From: Nephromyces sp. MM_2019
Lineage: Eukaryota; Apicomplexa; Aconoidasida; Nephromycida
Direction: 5' to 3'
Assembly (NCBI GenBank): GCA_015657535.1
Contig: JADHZB010001371.1
Coordinates: 1,090 to 65,089 of the forward strand
Length of the DNA stretch: 64,000 nt
Part shown: one piece after another, positions 24,301 to 36,674 of the stretch
Numbering within the stretch: position 1 is the first letter of the stretch
Layout of the letters: each line of letters begins with the position of its first letter
Position numbers and translations under genes: made by a program
The notes under the pieces: generated by a model
Told to the model about the DNA's origin: nothing
What the model saw: only the letters and a program-made list of their open reading frames with translations
The model's database searches: none

Positions 24301-27300
24301 CGTTAGAACCCTTGAGCTGGTCACGTAGGACTTTCGGTATGTGGATCACCCGGAAGGCGTTGATAGAATTGCATGGTTTCAAAACTACAGAGCGCAGAAT
24401 GTGACCATAACAGATAAAATTTGGATAGCCTCTTTTCGAAATAGAACCCTACTGCTTTGGAAGAACTGTATGCCTGTGCTAGGCACACAGGGTAAACTAC
24501 AATCGCAAGTGATTGGGGAAAAAAATTCAGGCTTGCTGAACAACATAATTAATTTTATCAGCTAAGCCATGATAGGGGGCGACAACAATGAATTTCTATG
24601 CATCCAGCAAATATCGGATGCAAATTAGCGTGCGCCACAGCTTTAAACGAAGGAAAAGCCCATGGAGCATATTTAAGAGATAATGATAAGCAGGGAATAG
24701 ATAACAGGAATATTTTTGGCACTTGAATACAGCCAAAGTATATGAATTTCTTGAAATATATCATCACAGGTTGCAAAAATATCAAGTATAAGCGCAAAGC
24801 TAAAAAGTGCGAGAGTGATAATTATCCAGCTAGGAGCGCGATTCCAAAAAAAGCAAGCCACCAATTAAGATAGCCTAGCAGCTTAAAATATTAATGAGGC
24901 GCTAAATGCAGTAAACAAATATTGCAGCGCCACAGCTAAAATTTAAAAACGGTTCTAACACAATGATGTCGCTGTTACGGCCCACAAAGAAAGGGAAGAG
25001 CAAAAATTTGGACTATAAATCTTGAGCGAATTATGAGCTTGTGCATATCTCGAAATTATCTCGTGTGAAGGGACTCAAGGTAACAGCATGGTAACCTTGT
25101 ATCAGGGCAGGCGAAGAAAATTCTTAAGCAATGTATGGTTAGGAACAACCAAAAACACTTTGCACCCTTTTTTCAATTTTGAAATAACAAATTCGACCAG
25201 CAACGAAGGACTCCAAACTTTTTATAACTTCAATGCAACCACCAGCCCTAAATATAAGCAGGATTATTATAGAGGAAGCTTTAAATTTGTTTAGCAAACG
25301 GAATGCACTTCTCCAAGCAAGGATGCCAATTTCGAAAACAAATAAAGGCAATGGGTAAAGACATGGTGTCAATACAGTGAGCCAGCTGAGAAAATACTCG
25401 TAAATGTGTAACACTTAAACTAAAAAAATTCATTTCTAGGGAGGCCATAATGACGAAAGAGATGAAAATATTACAGACAGTTTCGTGCCAAATTAAGACA
25501 GTGAAGCGTTTGCCTAAGTTTATATGCAAGAAAACAAGGTAATTTAGCTAATTACCACGTGGAAAAAATTCCACTGAATACCTAAAAAAATTCTAAAGCT
25601 CCTGTAAACATACAACCGTAAAAATGTACCCCAGTACCATTGAGCTTCATCGAAAAATCACACGAATAATTTTCTGAAAACAGGTGCTTGATTGCGCGAA
25701 AACCAAACGGCTTCATTGAGCATCATGGCTAGAGAATAAACTCATGAAGTATCAAAAACTTTCAGCAGTGATAGCTTTGCACCATAAAAAAAAGAAGAGA
25801 GCGCGTAAAGCTGCGACTAAAAGTATTCGGCACAAACTTTTAAAGCGTAAATTACCTAAATTATAAAAATACGTGCCTTGCAAATCCCACTTCCGCTAAT
25901 AGGAGACAAAAAAAAGTGCTTCGGAGATCAAATATCGAAGCCGCTAAAAAAGCCTTTTAGATTACCGCAAATAAGTCAAGATAAAAAAGCCAAGCTGACC
26001 TTCTAAATAGCAAAAGAAAGCCAATATAATTTTAAAAATAAAACTGCAGTAAGCAAATACACATGTTATTGCTTGCAGTAAAATCATTAAAGTGATTTTT
26101 CGATATATTAAAACCGGAAAGCAAACAAATTATGTCGTATCTTTTAGGTCCTGCACTTAAATGACTTAAATTTTTAAGCTTCTAACAATTTTGCGCATTT
26201 TTTTATAAAAAAAAATTAATGCTACCAATATCAGTTGGCTGCGCGTAAAAGCAAAAATGTATGCTTTCACACTCTCAGCAATCAAATATATTTTGAAGCC
26301 CAAAGCATACATTTCTACAATCGGGTTTACCCATGAGCAGGCCTTGAAGAACAAACTTTTTGTCATTTATAAATAAGCTCAGAATCTCATTATCTTAAAA
26401 ATAAGCAACGCTGGCGCTTCCGAAAGATACAAAAAAAAACTTCTCAATTTTTAATTGTGGTTATGGTAAAAAGCTGCCAGCCGGAATAACTCTAACAGCT
26501 GCAAAAAAGTGCCATCATTATCACTATATAAAGTATGTCTATAGCGCACCTGAATAAGTCTAAAAAAAACATACAAGCAGTAACGCACTGCAGCCAATTA
26601 AGTAATCTTCCACAAATAGCGGAAGGATAGCTTGCAACGACGGTGCGGGCACAGTACCATACAGTTAGCTACAGTAGAATATTCAAGAAATCAAGAGGTT
26701 ACAACGTGCACGCACATATATAGAATAGTATTAGCTGGTCTCTCGTATGTAGGTTAGGCAGATAGTATTGCAAAGAAGATTAAATGACAGAAAAAAATAC
26801 ATAAAAAAGAGTACCCTTAAGAACCAAAGGTACACTTAATACAAGTGTGCCCCGCTGCTAAAAAAAAATGTATAGTATACATCATAAAATTGAGGCGCAT
26901 TGAAGCGTCACTCTGTGAATGCGGCGATTGAACCTACACAATTACTCCACTCATGCGGTACATCAAGCATCTATTAAAAAATTTTAATTAGGGGTTGTGA
27001 TATTAACACTGATACTTTACTCGAGAAAAGCAAGAGCTATCACAAAATATTTTACTAGCAATTTCGGCACGTGAGCGCCATTGCAATTAAACAAATATCG
27101 ATAGTAGCGTGTAATGAAAAAGCACACAAGAACTAGGCGATTACCAGCGCAAAATTAACGCGCAAAGCTGCAATAGAAATAAAAAAACTTGCCCAAAAAA
27201 TTAAGCAAAATCTCATAAACTCAGATAAAATCACACGCCTTGACTTGTAGACCAAGGCGTTAAGCAGAGTAATAGCGACAAGACCAGCAGAAAACTCATA

Positions 27301-28518
27301 ATCACAGTCCTGAATTTAGCTATTTTTCCACTTTAAATTTATGCAGTAAACATAGTAAAATCACCTGGAATGCTTAAAAAATCATTTCAAGTAACACACA
27401 AGCAAGACGAAATTTTAGGGAGGAAAAAACGTGAGAAAAAAATTGTTTTTTACACCATTTGCATGCATTATTCACAATCTAAATGCAATAATACAACCCA
27501 TTCTTACAAAAGCAGTAAATCTTATGCAAAGCTGCCTAGTTAAGAAGCAAAGTCTGAACTACGCCAAGGTATTGATTTATTAACTTTTGCTATCCCCTTA
27601 ACTACAAACTGGTTGGTAATTTTTTCATTTGAACCAAAGAATGCGCGTAGTTGCGATAAACTTGTTCAGATGCGTATTGAATCTCTTCAAGGCAAGGGAG
27701 GTCCTTGACATCAATAGGTCTGTTAATTGGGCCGCAGTTATCTCTTTGAAAAGAATGAATTTTTTGAAAAGAAGTAAAACAACTACCTACTCGAGTACCG
27801 TTGCTGCCATTCCCTAAATCTGTTGCCGGTGAGTCACCAGGGATATAGGAGTACCCGGAAGCTTCTTCAGGGATACCAGGAGTATCAATATCTACGCAAG
27901 ATAATTACAAGGGGAGACAAAAAGAGGCATTCATACAAAAGCTGATATGGCAAGCATAACATAGAGGGGTAGAAACACTTGAAGTAGTAAGTTTAATAAC
28001 AAAAAAAACCAGGCGTTTGCTTGAAATTGCCTAGAGCTTAATTGAGAAAAATTGCCATAAATAAATCAAAGAGTTAAAATATTTTTTTAGCAAATAAAAA
28101 TATAGTCAATGCTAGTCCTCAAAAAAAAAGTACTGATTAAATAAAATGTGCGTAACCCACTAAGAATTCTGCACCAGATTTACATAGACTTTATCGCCTC
28201 ATTTGAGAGATAGGATATTGACTGTGCTAAAGCTGCAATTAAACTATATATCTATACCAAAACTTTTACATCAAAAGTTCTAAAATGTCAATATATGTGT
28301 TTCTCATGTATTGTTTCACCATAAAAAGTCTTTGGAGTTCAAAATAGTTCTACGCTGGCTTCATAAAGTCTTGCAAAGTAATTCTCAAAAAAAGAGTTTT
28401 CTGTACATGAACTATTCAAAGTTTTTAAGCACATTTTATAATACTTACAATTTCGGTATGAGCAAATTAAACCCTTATCAAAGAATAAGTATATTGCAAA
28501 TTCATACAAAAAAAACCC
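15326..28518. other. 13-kb stretch with no supportable gene
   Basis: Open frames here are short, in no consistent phase, and made of mixed hydrophobic residues typical of chance ORFs in AT-rich DNA. I see no splice-linked exon chain, no tRNA with a complete B-box and matching arms, no long direct or inverted repeat, and no reverse transcriptase or transposase motif. Frequent A- or T-runs and stop codons occur in all frames. CA microsatellites, abundant up to 14.6 kb, are almost absent. It could be intergenic DNA, a long intron, or could hold non-coding RNA genes I cannot detect by eye. Confidence 0.6.
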
Positions 28519-31500
28519 CTAGCTTTGTTCGCAAGTACCTTTACTAGAAGCATTGTACTTTTCAAATGGATAACTCAGCATTGAAAAATCTGCTGATTCA
28601 TACGGGATGCCTGCCCGTAAATCCATCTCTTGCATAGCTGCTTTCTTAACCGCACGTTTACATCTTTTACCACCTAAATTTTCCTGCGTTTTCTGAGCAA
28701 TACTGCGTGGAATGAGCGTAGTTTTCCTGTCACCTACTAGGAAAAAAGATCCATCAAAAGCTGCCATATTCCTGGAACTAGAAGGAAAATTTCCCGGTAT
28801 AGCAGCAGTTCGAGAAAGGTGCTTTGACGGCAAAATTTCACTTAATGAAGACGAGAGAATGGATGTTCCTTCAGGCACCTTTTCCATCTTCTAGAAAATC
28901 AGTTTAACGTGAAATGGCTTATTAAAATGCAATGACAAAACTTCTCGAGAGTATGACAGCATGAATACTGTATAAACACGTTTTTGATGTCCCTACACGC
29001 GAAGATCCAGCAGTGTAAAAAAAGACATAAAACAATGTGAGACTGTTTTGCAGCATAAAGCTTAAGTTTCCATAGATTTGCAAGTGGTCTCTCAGGGTAT
29101 GGGTTGCACCAAAAAAGGTAGCTAAAAAAAACTTGTAATACACTCTGGATAATTTCCATGTAGTGACTATTGCTATAACTTGGGAAACAAGAAAGATAGT
29201 GCAAGTCACTTTAAAAGCTTTTCATAATCCAGGTCTTCCAGAAGAAGATTATTTATACAGTTTAATCAAGAAAAATTACCATATCTCTACGCATAAACTT
29301 TTTTCTAAAAGCATCATGTTATATGGGTGGCTGCACTAATTGCAAGCCTTGCTTTCAAGCCAATAAGCCCAGAAAGCACATCATGCACGCGCCATCAAAA
29401 AAAATCTAGTAAATTACTAATATTGCGGGCAAGAAATGTCGCTTACAGATCAATCATAGCACCAAATCTATGTTATGAAAAAAAGCCTGCCTATTTCATT
29501 ATTGCTAGATGCATCTGAGTTTGAAGGAAAAAATTTAACTATTGAACTCAAAAATTCATCAGAAATATTCCAAGGCTAAGATACTACACACATGAGAAGA
29601 AAATCGAGAGAACTCATTGCTTCGCATAGAATGATTTTCAAGCTCGTCGAGCACCAGTGTAATTATTGAAAACTAACTACTGGTTCTACCCATTAAAAAA
29701 GTAACAACATAACTACATCAAGAATGAAATTTTAAAAGTTCATGTCACTCTTTGAGTTTAAAATAATTTGCCTATTTCTGACCTTATTATTCAAATCATA
29801 GGCTTCAAAGCTTTCTATACCATTAGATACGCACAAGCTATAAATCCCCTCCGCTTCACAGGGATTCAGATTTCGTGGCGGCTTTGGTTCATTCTGGGCC
29901 AAAAGCGGCAGCCCTTGATTGCTGATAACTTTATGCTTATGGGGTGGGCGGCCGCGCTTTCTTCCGACAAATGGATAGCGCGCGTCACCACAGAGCAAAA
30001 GATTCTTCCTCTTTTCTACACCAGTATCCTGTACTTCTATTTGAGGCTTCGCGCTTCCAATCTTGTCGGCAAGATCGTAGGTATAAGTCTCTCCTAACGC
30101 TAAAGTGGCTTCACAACATGTACCACCTATGCAAGGTGTGAAATTCATGGCCTTCCTATTGGGGCTTTCACAAATATACCCGTGAATCGCGTCAGTCGTC
30201 GCCTCTAACGGTAAGGTTCCCCCTCCTCGAGAATCAGGAAAAGCGTGGCGTGAGATTTTGTTTTCTAAGCGTTCTTCTCCTATAATAGAAGTTTCGTTAG
30301 GAGGTTCTTCAGTTGCTACACAAACAGAGCATGCCGCAAAAGAACCTTCATTGCCTACACTGCCTAAATCCAACCCTGTCTCCGTCATCACAAGTTCTTT
30401 ACAAAAAATTTGCCCTGTTTTATTAAAGCAATCCCCTTCATATTGATTCCTACTAGTTTCATGGATCAGACGGCATCCCTCGCCTTTCTTGGCATCCAAG
30501 AAGGCATCTTCCCCATAGCCCAACACACCAGTGTGTCCCCCTTCTTGAAAAGCAGCTATTCCATTAGAAAAAGAATTTTGAGATAACCTGGGAGCTCTGC
30601 TTCCAATAATCAAACTTCTTGAAGCATTCTTTCTCTTCCTGTGTTTCATGAAGCATTTATTGCAAACCCTAAACTTTCCGCTAAGATAACGCCATTGTGC
30701 GGTTTCTCGTACCTAAAGTTCAAAAGCACAAAATCCAAACCATAAGTTACAACGAGCCTTTAATAAAGTGTGATAGCATCTCTAAAGCAGCAATACCGCA
30801 AGAGTAAAAACTTTCGGGTGATTTCGCGACGGCTAGTTGGAAGCAGCCTCGTGGCAAATATATTTTCGCTAAGCATAAGAAAGAAGATTCAATATGAATA
30901 GGACCCAAAAATCGAACCCAGAAAAGGTTGACCAGGCTCGCAGCCAAAATTAAAGTAACTGTAATAATTCATATTCAATGAAAAAAAACTGAAATGGTGC
31001 AGACTAACAGCTCAAAATCAGCCGAACTAGTTGGGAAAAAAAATGTGCGTAAAGAACCATGCTTAAAAAGGATGTGAGACCGCTTCTTCACCAATGCAAG
31101 CGCTCTCAATTAGATTTTCCAGTAGCCTTCCCTTCTGTGCAATCTCGTCAATTTCACAATATATGCGTCAAAGCTGGCACAAATTGAAGGGAAAGGCCAC
31201 ACTTGCTAGCTAATAAAATATCTGCAGCCTTGCCACTGTATTAAAAAATCTTAGATACAATAATCTCTTCAATGGCCCAGTACTGGTTGCCGGATTATAT
31301 AATAGTAACGGCAATAATCATGCCTGAAACGTAGGGTACCGCCATGAGGGATAACTAGAAATAATGTCCAAAATTCAGTATATTCTTCCTCGCGGAGCAA
31401 GAAAAAAATGCCGTATTAATTCGAATACCGCAGCCCCCTAAAGACACTAGAAGAAAAACGAGAACTCCCTATGCTTTCAGAGCATAAAAAATGAACCGTG

Positions 31501-32125
31501 TTGAATTACTTAAAAATTACTGCTCCTCAAAAAAAAAGTAGTAGCACCACCCAATCTTGCCATTACTATTATATCCTAGTTTGTCATGAAGCTTCCTTTT
31601 CAACTTGATAAATCACAAAAAAATCCGGATGTAGCTCCTAGAGGCTCTAACCTGGCAAAGATAGCATATCATCTGTCCTTTACTTATGGGTGGCCGCCCT
31701 GGAATTCCCCGAGAGCGTGACGCCTTCGCAAATACCAGCGCATCATCAGAAGCCACATCATGACTGGGTGTCACAGCAGCCCTTCTCGTGGAGCAGCTGT
31801 CAGAATCGATCACTTCAGAAAGCCCGAGAAGATAACCGCGTTGACGCTCTGACGTAAGCTTTTTCAAATTATTTGAGTCATCGCCGCCATGCTTTCGTGG
31901 CTCTTGGTTATCTGAACTCTCAATGGAATGGCATACAGCCTCTTGGTATAGTTGAAATTGTGCTGTCCCTGTGCCAGTTTCGCTGCTGGATACCGAGTCA
32001 AAACTTTCACCCTCTTCATGCAGTGCAAATTCTTCGCTAGTTGTTCGATGCGAAGCGCGTCGCTCAATATCATTTTCGTTCTCCTGCGGCAACTTAATTG
32101 AAGTAGTCTTAAGATTTTCCTTCAT
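28519..32125 (-). CDS. GATA-type zinc finger protein with AT-hook-like motifs
   Basis: Three-exon model: 32125-31652 (ATG, 158 codons), 30712-29783 (310 codons) and 28890-28519 (stop at 28519), all on codon boundaries, giving about 591 residues. Exon 1 ends MICYLCQ before GTTAGA; exon 2 opens VRETAQWRYLSGKFRVCNKC after CTTTAG. Together they form C-x2-C-x17-C-x2-C with the T-x2-W-R and C-N-x-C features of GATA fingers, followed by the basic tail KHRKRK. Exon 2 also has GRKRGRPPHKHK, a canonical AT-hook core (RGRP), near 29930-29965. Exon 1 has RSRGIPGRPP, a weaker version. The rest is Ser/Glu-rich and lacks other domains. A nuclear sequence-specific DNA-binding regulator is the likely role. 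The second intron uses a weak donor (GTCAGA); if it is not used, translation stops at 29732. Confidence 0.82.
30653..31666 (-). other. GATA-type zinc finger split by a 939-bp intron
   Basis: The first Cys pair (C at 31664-31666 and 31655-31657) is in exon 1. The second pair (C at 30662-30664 and 30653-30655) is in exon 2. The intron 31651-30713 falls directly after the residue that follows the second Cys. Spacing C-x2-C-x17-C-x2-C is exact for the family (seen), and Zn binding follows from family knowledge. Confidence 0.88.
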
Positions 32126-35100
32126 GGCTAAAGGGATTTTAAAGCAGTAAACCTGCTGGAATCTTCAAGAAAGAGAAGAAACGGTCATGTTACTCCATTG
32201 AAAAAAAATAGAAAGAAGCAAGTGCTGTTTTAATGTGACAAACAACGTAGATGTTAGATCCAAAAAGCAATAAAAAAAGTATAATTTTATAGTGACACCA
32301 AGCGTCCATATTAGCCATGAAAATCTCGGTAAGGTAAGTCAACTTTTCATGTTAGAGGGAAAGGGTTTTATCGATTAAAAAATGGCGAAGCAGAAATTAT
32401 TACTTTTAAACAACTTACTAGTAAACTGAAGTATTTCTGCTTCTCTCATGAAAATAAGACTTCCCGGAAGGCCGTAAAGACTTTGATTGAACTATCAATA
32501 GAGGTAGAAGAATTGCCCTTAAACACGCTGACGTAGCTATCTCCTTTCCTACCCATGCTCTTAAATTGGTTATACCAACTCATCATATGCACTCACGAGA
32601 GTATTGAAAATATTTTGTCCTTGGCATATTCGAAGTGCTACCTTTTGACAAATACTAGAAAAAAATAGCTCCTTATTGTTGAAACAGGATATCAAAATTC
32701 AGTGACTCCAAAGATTCGCTAAGCAATTCCACGATATTGTACATATCTATCCCATTAATTATAAGCACTGCTTATAGCGGCTAAATAAACCTTCGAAACT
32801 ATGTTTTAATATACTTTTAATCCGGTAATATCAGGCTTGGAGCTCACATGCGAACTAATTTACATGAGAAAACATAAAAATTCGCCTATACATGGGGATC
32901 GTCGTCTAAAAGCTTAGCTTTAACCCTTATGTTATATCCCAAAACAATATGCTCCTGTAGGTTTTATAGTCATCACTCTTCTTGGGGAATAAGAGTTCGC
33001 TATTACCTGCAATGTTAAAGCTTCAAGATATGTTTTAGAAAATTCTTCAGCTTCAAGAAGCGGGAGAAACCATGATGCTGCCAGTACATAAAGAAAACCC
33101 TGCCACCAAGTTATACCATGAAGCTGAATTAGTTCATTGTAGAAATGATTTTCCATTAGAAAAAGTTAAGATCCACATAAAGTGAAGCATATTAAACAAA
33201 TAGTCTTTAAACTTAGAAAGCTATCTTTGCCTGGAGTAAAACCTAGTAGTTATAATCGAATAACCGTGGTATAAGAAGACTGTAGACTGAAAATTTTTAT
33301 CATTATGTACTGAAGTTCATAGTAGGCGTAGCATCAATACGTAAGTCTAATTGTATAATATGCTTTAGGATTAAGCAAAATTTTCATAAATTATAGGAAA
33401 TTGCGAGCGTCTAAAAATATATATCCTTGAGGGTGACAGAAACCAGCTTAGTTTCCCAGATGAGAATGTCTTCTAGTATAAAATTTCAGCAGCTTAAGAA
33501 GTAGAGGTTGCATCGTGCGGGGAATTAATGAGATGTTTCACTCAGGCTTTTATTGCTTTTTTTCCAATGTTGTTGTATGAATATACTAAGCAGCTTATTT
33601 CATGCACTCGCGGGTAGATTAAAAATAGAATGAAAAGAAAGAATTTCATCTCGATAAGAATTGTTTGAAGGCTTCTCAAAAAAGTATGCATGACTCTACA
33701 TTGCCGTGCAAGCCACTCTAAATAGTATTTGCGAAGCAGCTTTGAAATTTATGTCCTAATCAATTTTGAAATCAACTTAATCATGTGAAATATGGTAAAT
33801 CCTCATGCTGAGAAATTGCCAGACGAAGTAAAAACAGTGAACGATCAATTATTCTGGAAGCATGCTTCAGTATTCTAGGTGCTACTAACAGAAATTAACG
33901 ATGAATAGCTTAGCAATACTCCATTGGTGAGTATATAAAGTGGCCTAAGTGGTGCAGGGTACTATTTATATCAGCAAGGAATGGGTTTTTTTGTAATACT
34001 AGGTCAAATTTACGGTTACTGCTAAAAAAAAAGACTTAAGACCTGCTGTGCAAAGGCTATTCTACGTTTTATTTTTACAATCTTCATGATGAGCCCCTCA
34101 AAAAACAAAAAAATAGAATGAAATTCTTACAAAATCCTTGCCGTCACGCAAATTGCCCTTAAAATCATACTGAAAATATGTTTCCATTAGGAAAGTATTA
34201 AATAGTTAATTTACGAGTAACCAGACGCCGCCTTGTCACCAAAAACAAAACTATAGCGTGTTATATAAAAAAAATTGGGAACGCGGTCTTTAGCAAGGTT
34301 CTATCATACTTGAAAAGCGCAGACTTGAAAATGGCTAACTCTTGCCCATGGGTTTTTTTTCACGATTTCTTTGGCATAGCAGTGTGCTAAAAGCTTCAAT
34401 TATTCATAGTGAAAAAACCGCCGCTACAATTATACTCCTTTCAAATTTAGAATGAACCTTTAAATTTGAGAAGAGAAAATTCCAACTTGGATATTTATTT
34501 GAGACTTCAAGTTTAAGACCAGTGCTGGTGAGGGTATCTTGAATATATTTACGTCTATGCGCTGAGCATGGGCCAAAAAGAGTTATTTTCCGCCGCCGCA
34601 AAGTTCTCTTCTCTACGTCTGCTTTTTTACTAGTTCAAATAAGCGAGCAGAACACCTTGGGAAAACTTTTGAATGACTATAAAACTGAAAATGGGTATGA
34701 ACAAGTCGCTGCAGCCATGTCTTAAATGCGCTTCGTGTGGGGCACGTTGGGTGCAATGATTTGGAACGAGCAAGAAACGAAACCGTGTCACGTCGTAATA
34801 CTAGCACTGCTGCCTTAACGGCTGCGCGCGTGTCACCAGTAGATGTCGGTACGCCTTTGCAACTACATTGCATCGCTCGTTACAGATTGCCCTCGGAGGC
34901 CAGTACCAGCAAATTCTAAAGGGTTTAATAATGAGGCAATACGTAGCAGGTAGCCGCAGAATTATAAGCTGCAAATTACCATTCCGTAGCTAGCAGGGAG
35001 TCATGGTGGTTTAAGGTTTGTAAGGAAGGCATATGAGTGCAAGGCCAGTAGTACCAATTTAGAGTGTGCCTCCCGGAGGTTCAGGAGGCTAAAGCTACTA

Positions 35101-36674
35101 CCTGTTTTGTTTATATTGGTAGATGAAGTTGAAAGGGAATCTCAAACTTGATCGAAGGCCACAAAGAGTTCTTCCAATGCATGGCATCGTAACTGCCGCC
35201 TGTAGAGAAGTTAGTGTGCTGCCATTCTTCATGATGAAAATTGAAGAGCATTTAAAAAAATATTCGACACGGACCAACTTTCGGAGTCGTTTCTTGTAGG
35301 CTCACGATAGTGCTGAAAGGATCTACATTAGCGTGCAAAATTTCCTTGCTTTTTATTGCGAATGAGCACGCCAATTATCCACGATGGTCACTGCTCCTCA
35401 CTCTACCGCCTCAAAATAGTATGCATCCTCATCCTGTACTGCATAATGCATAAAGAAGTCCTTATGAATGTAGAGTACCCAAGCTCCATGCAGCTACATT
35501 TATCCCTGCTTTACTTCTTCTTCCCTCTTGGCTCCCTATAATAAAGCTATAGTTCTGTGAATACAAGATTTCCTTTTTCTCTCAACTGTTCCTTCTTATT
35601 GCACTCTCGGGGCTGCGGAATACCACTCTCGGACTCATGGATAATGGCGGCTTGTTGGCACCTTTTGACGGTAACTAGCATATCTTTCATGACGCAGTTT
35701 ACCTTGTAAGTTATTCATGAGCAGGTTAATGGTCCACTTAAGAGCCCTGCTTTCTTGTGTTAATCAAAAGGGCAGAGGATCACGATATTTTCGGGAGGTT
35801 AGCCCTATTTTTCCTGGCACCTATGATAATCTCTGCACCTTAGTTGAGCAGAAAGCATTTGCATGGGCTCAATAATGAATGGAGGCCGCTATTGATGGGA
35901 AGTACGCTATTTCTTTACAGCCTCAGAGGGCATGGGATACAGGGTTAGTCTGCGACAAAATGGGGAATTCTATCAGTGCTCAGGTAGTTGGATTGATCTA
36001 TTTCCCCTTCAGATAATCTTTCTTTTATGAATGTATAATATGAGTCGGTTGCTGTGCAGCTAATCGGCAAAAAAAGCTTTGGAATCTAAGGCGAATTCTA
36101 GATATTGAAGAATTGCAAAGCAGCGAGCTGATCGTAAGCCGATTAAATGTATAAACAAGAAACGCGTGCCTTTTTTCGTCTCTCATTTAAGGGTTAGGAG
36201 GTGCTTTCGAAAGCATCAGGGCTCCCTTTTTTGCGAGTGAACTTCAGAGAAGCATTTTATGCCACTGAAAAGCAGAAGAGTGCTGTCTACAAAAGGAATG
36301 TAGTCTTAATTGATTCGGATGTATAGATGTTCACCCTAAAATTTACCCTGGTAGCGTATGAAATCCAAATTTTTGTAGTAGAGGCCATTGCAAGACAATG
36401 CTGCGAGTAATTTCTCGAAATTTGTAAGTTTTAAAGAGCTTGGATTAACTAAGGATGAATTAGCTTCAAACTTGTGATATTTGGTGACAAGTCATCAATG
36501 CGTTCTATGGTGTGTTCTAAGCATAAGCCAGGAAGACAAGTTTGACTTTAGTTAGCTTTTCTAGAGGTTTACCCGGAATGTTAGCTTCAGCTGTATATGT
36601 GACGGTGTATATGTCTTCCTATAGAAATTCTTACTGCGGCGGCAAAATCTTTATACCCTCAATCGCAGTGCTTA
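32126..36674. other. 4.5-kb stretch between genes, no firm gene
   Basis: Mostly AT-rich sequence with short chance ORFs. The one part with coding-like composition is 34404-34919, described separately. I see no repeat array. The last few hundred bases before 36675 would hold the promoter of the plus-strand gene, but I recognise no motif. Confidence 0.55.
34404..34873 (-). other. Possible short exon(s), unassigned
   Basis: Two adjoining minus-strand open frames differ in phase. One covers 34873-34613 (86 codons, basic, with RSAFKTWLQRLVHTHFQFY). The other covers 34601-34404 and is open a little further upstream (basic, with CSAHRRKYIQDTLTSTGLKL). Base composition here is less AT-rich than the surroundings. 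A frameshift or small intron near 34610-34620 could link them, but I find no convincing splice pair, and a plus-strand ORF (34737-34919) overlaps. I do not recognise a family. Confidence 0.2.

Noticed and set aside
30258..30446. Plus ORFs opposite the second GATA exon
   Set aside because: Shadows of the minus exon, which is fixed by the zinc finger and phase.
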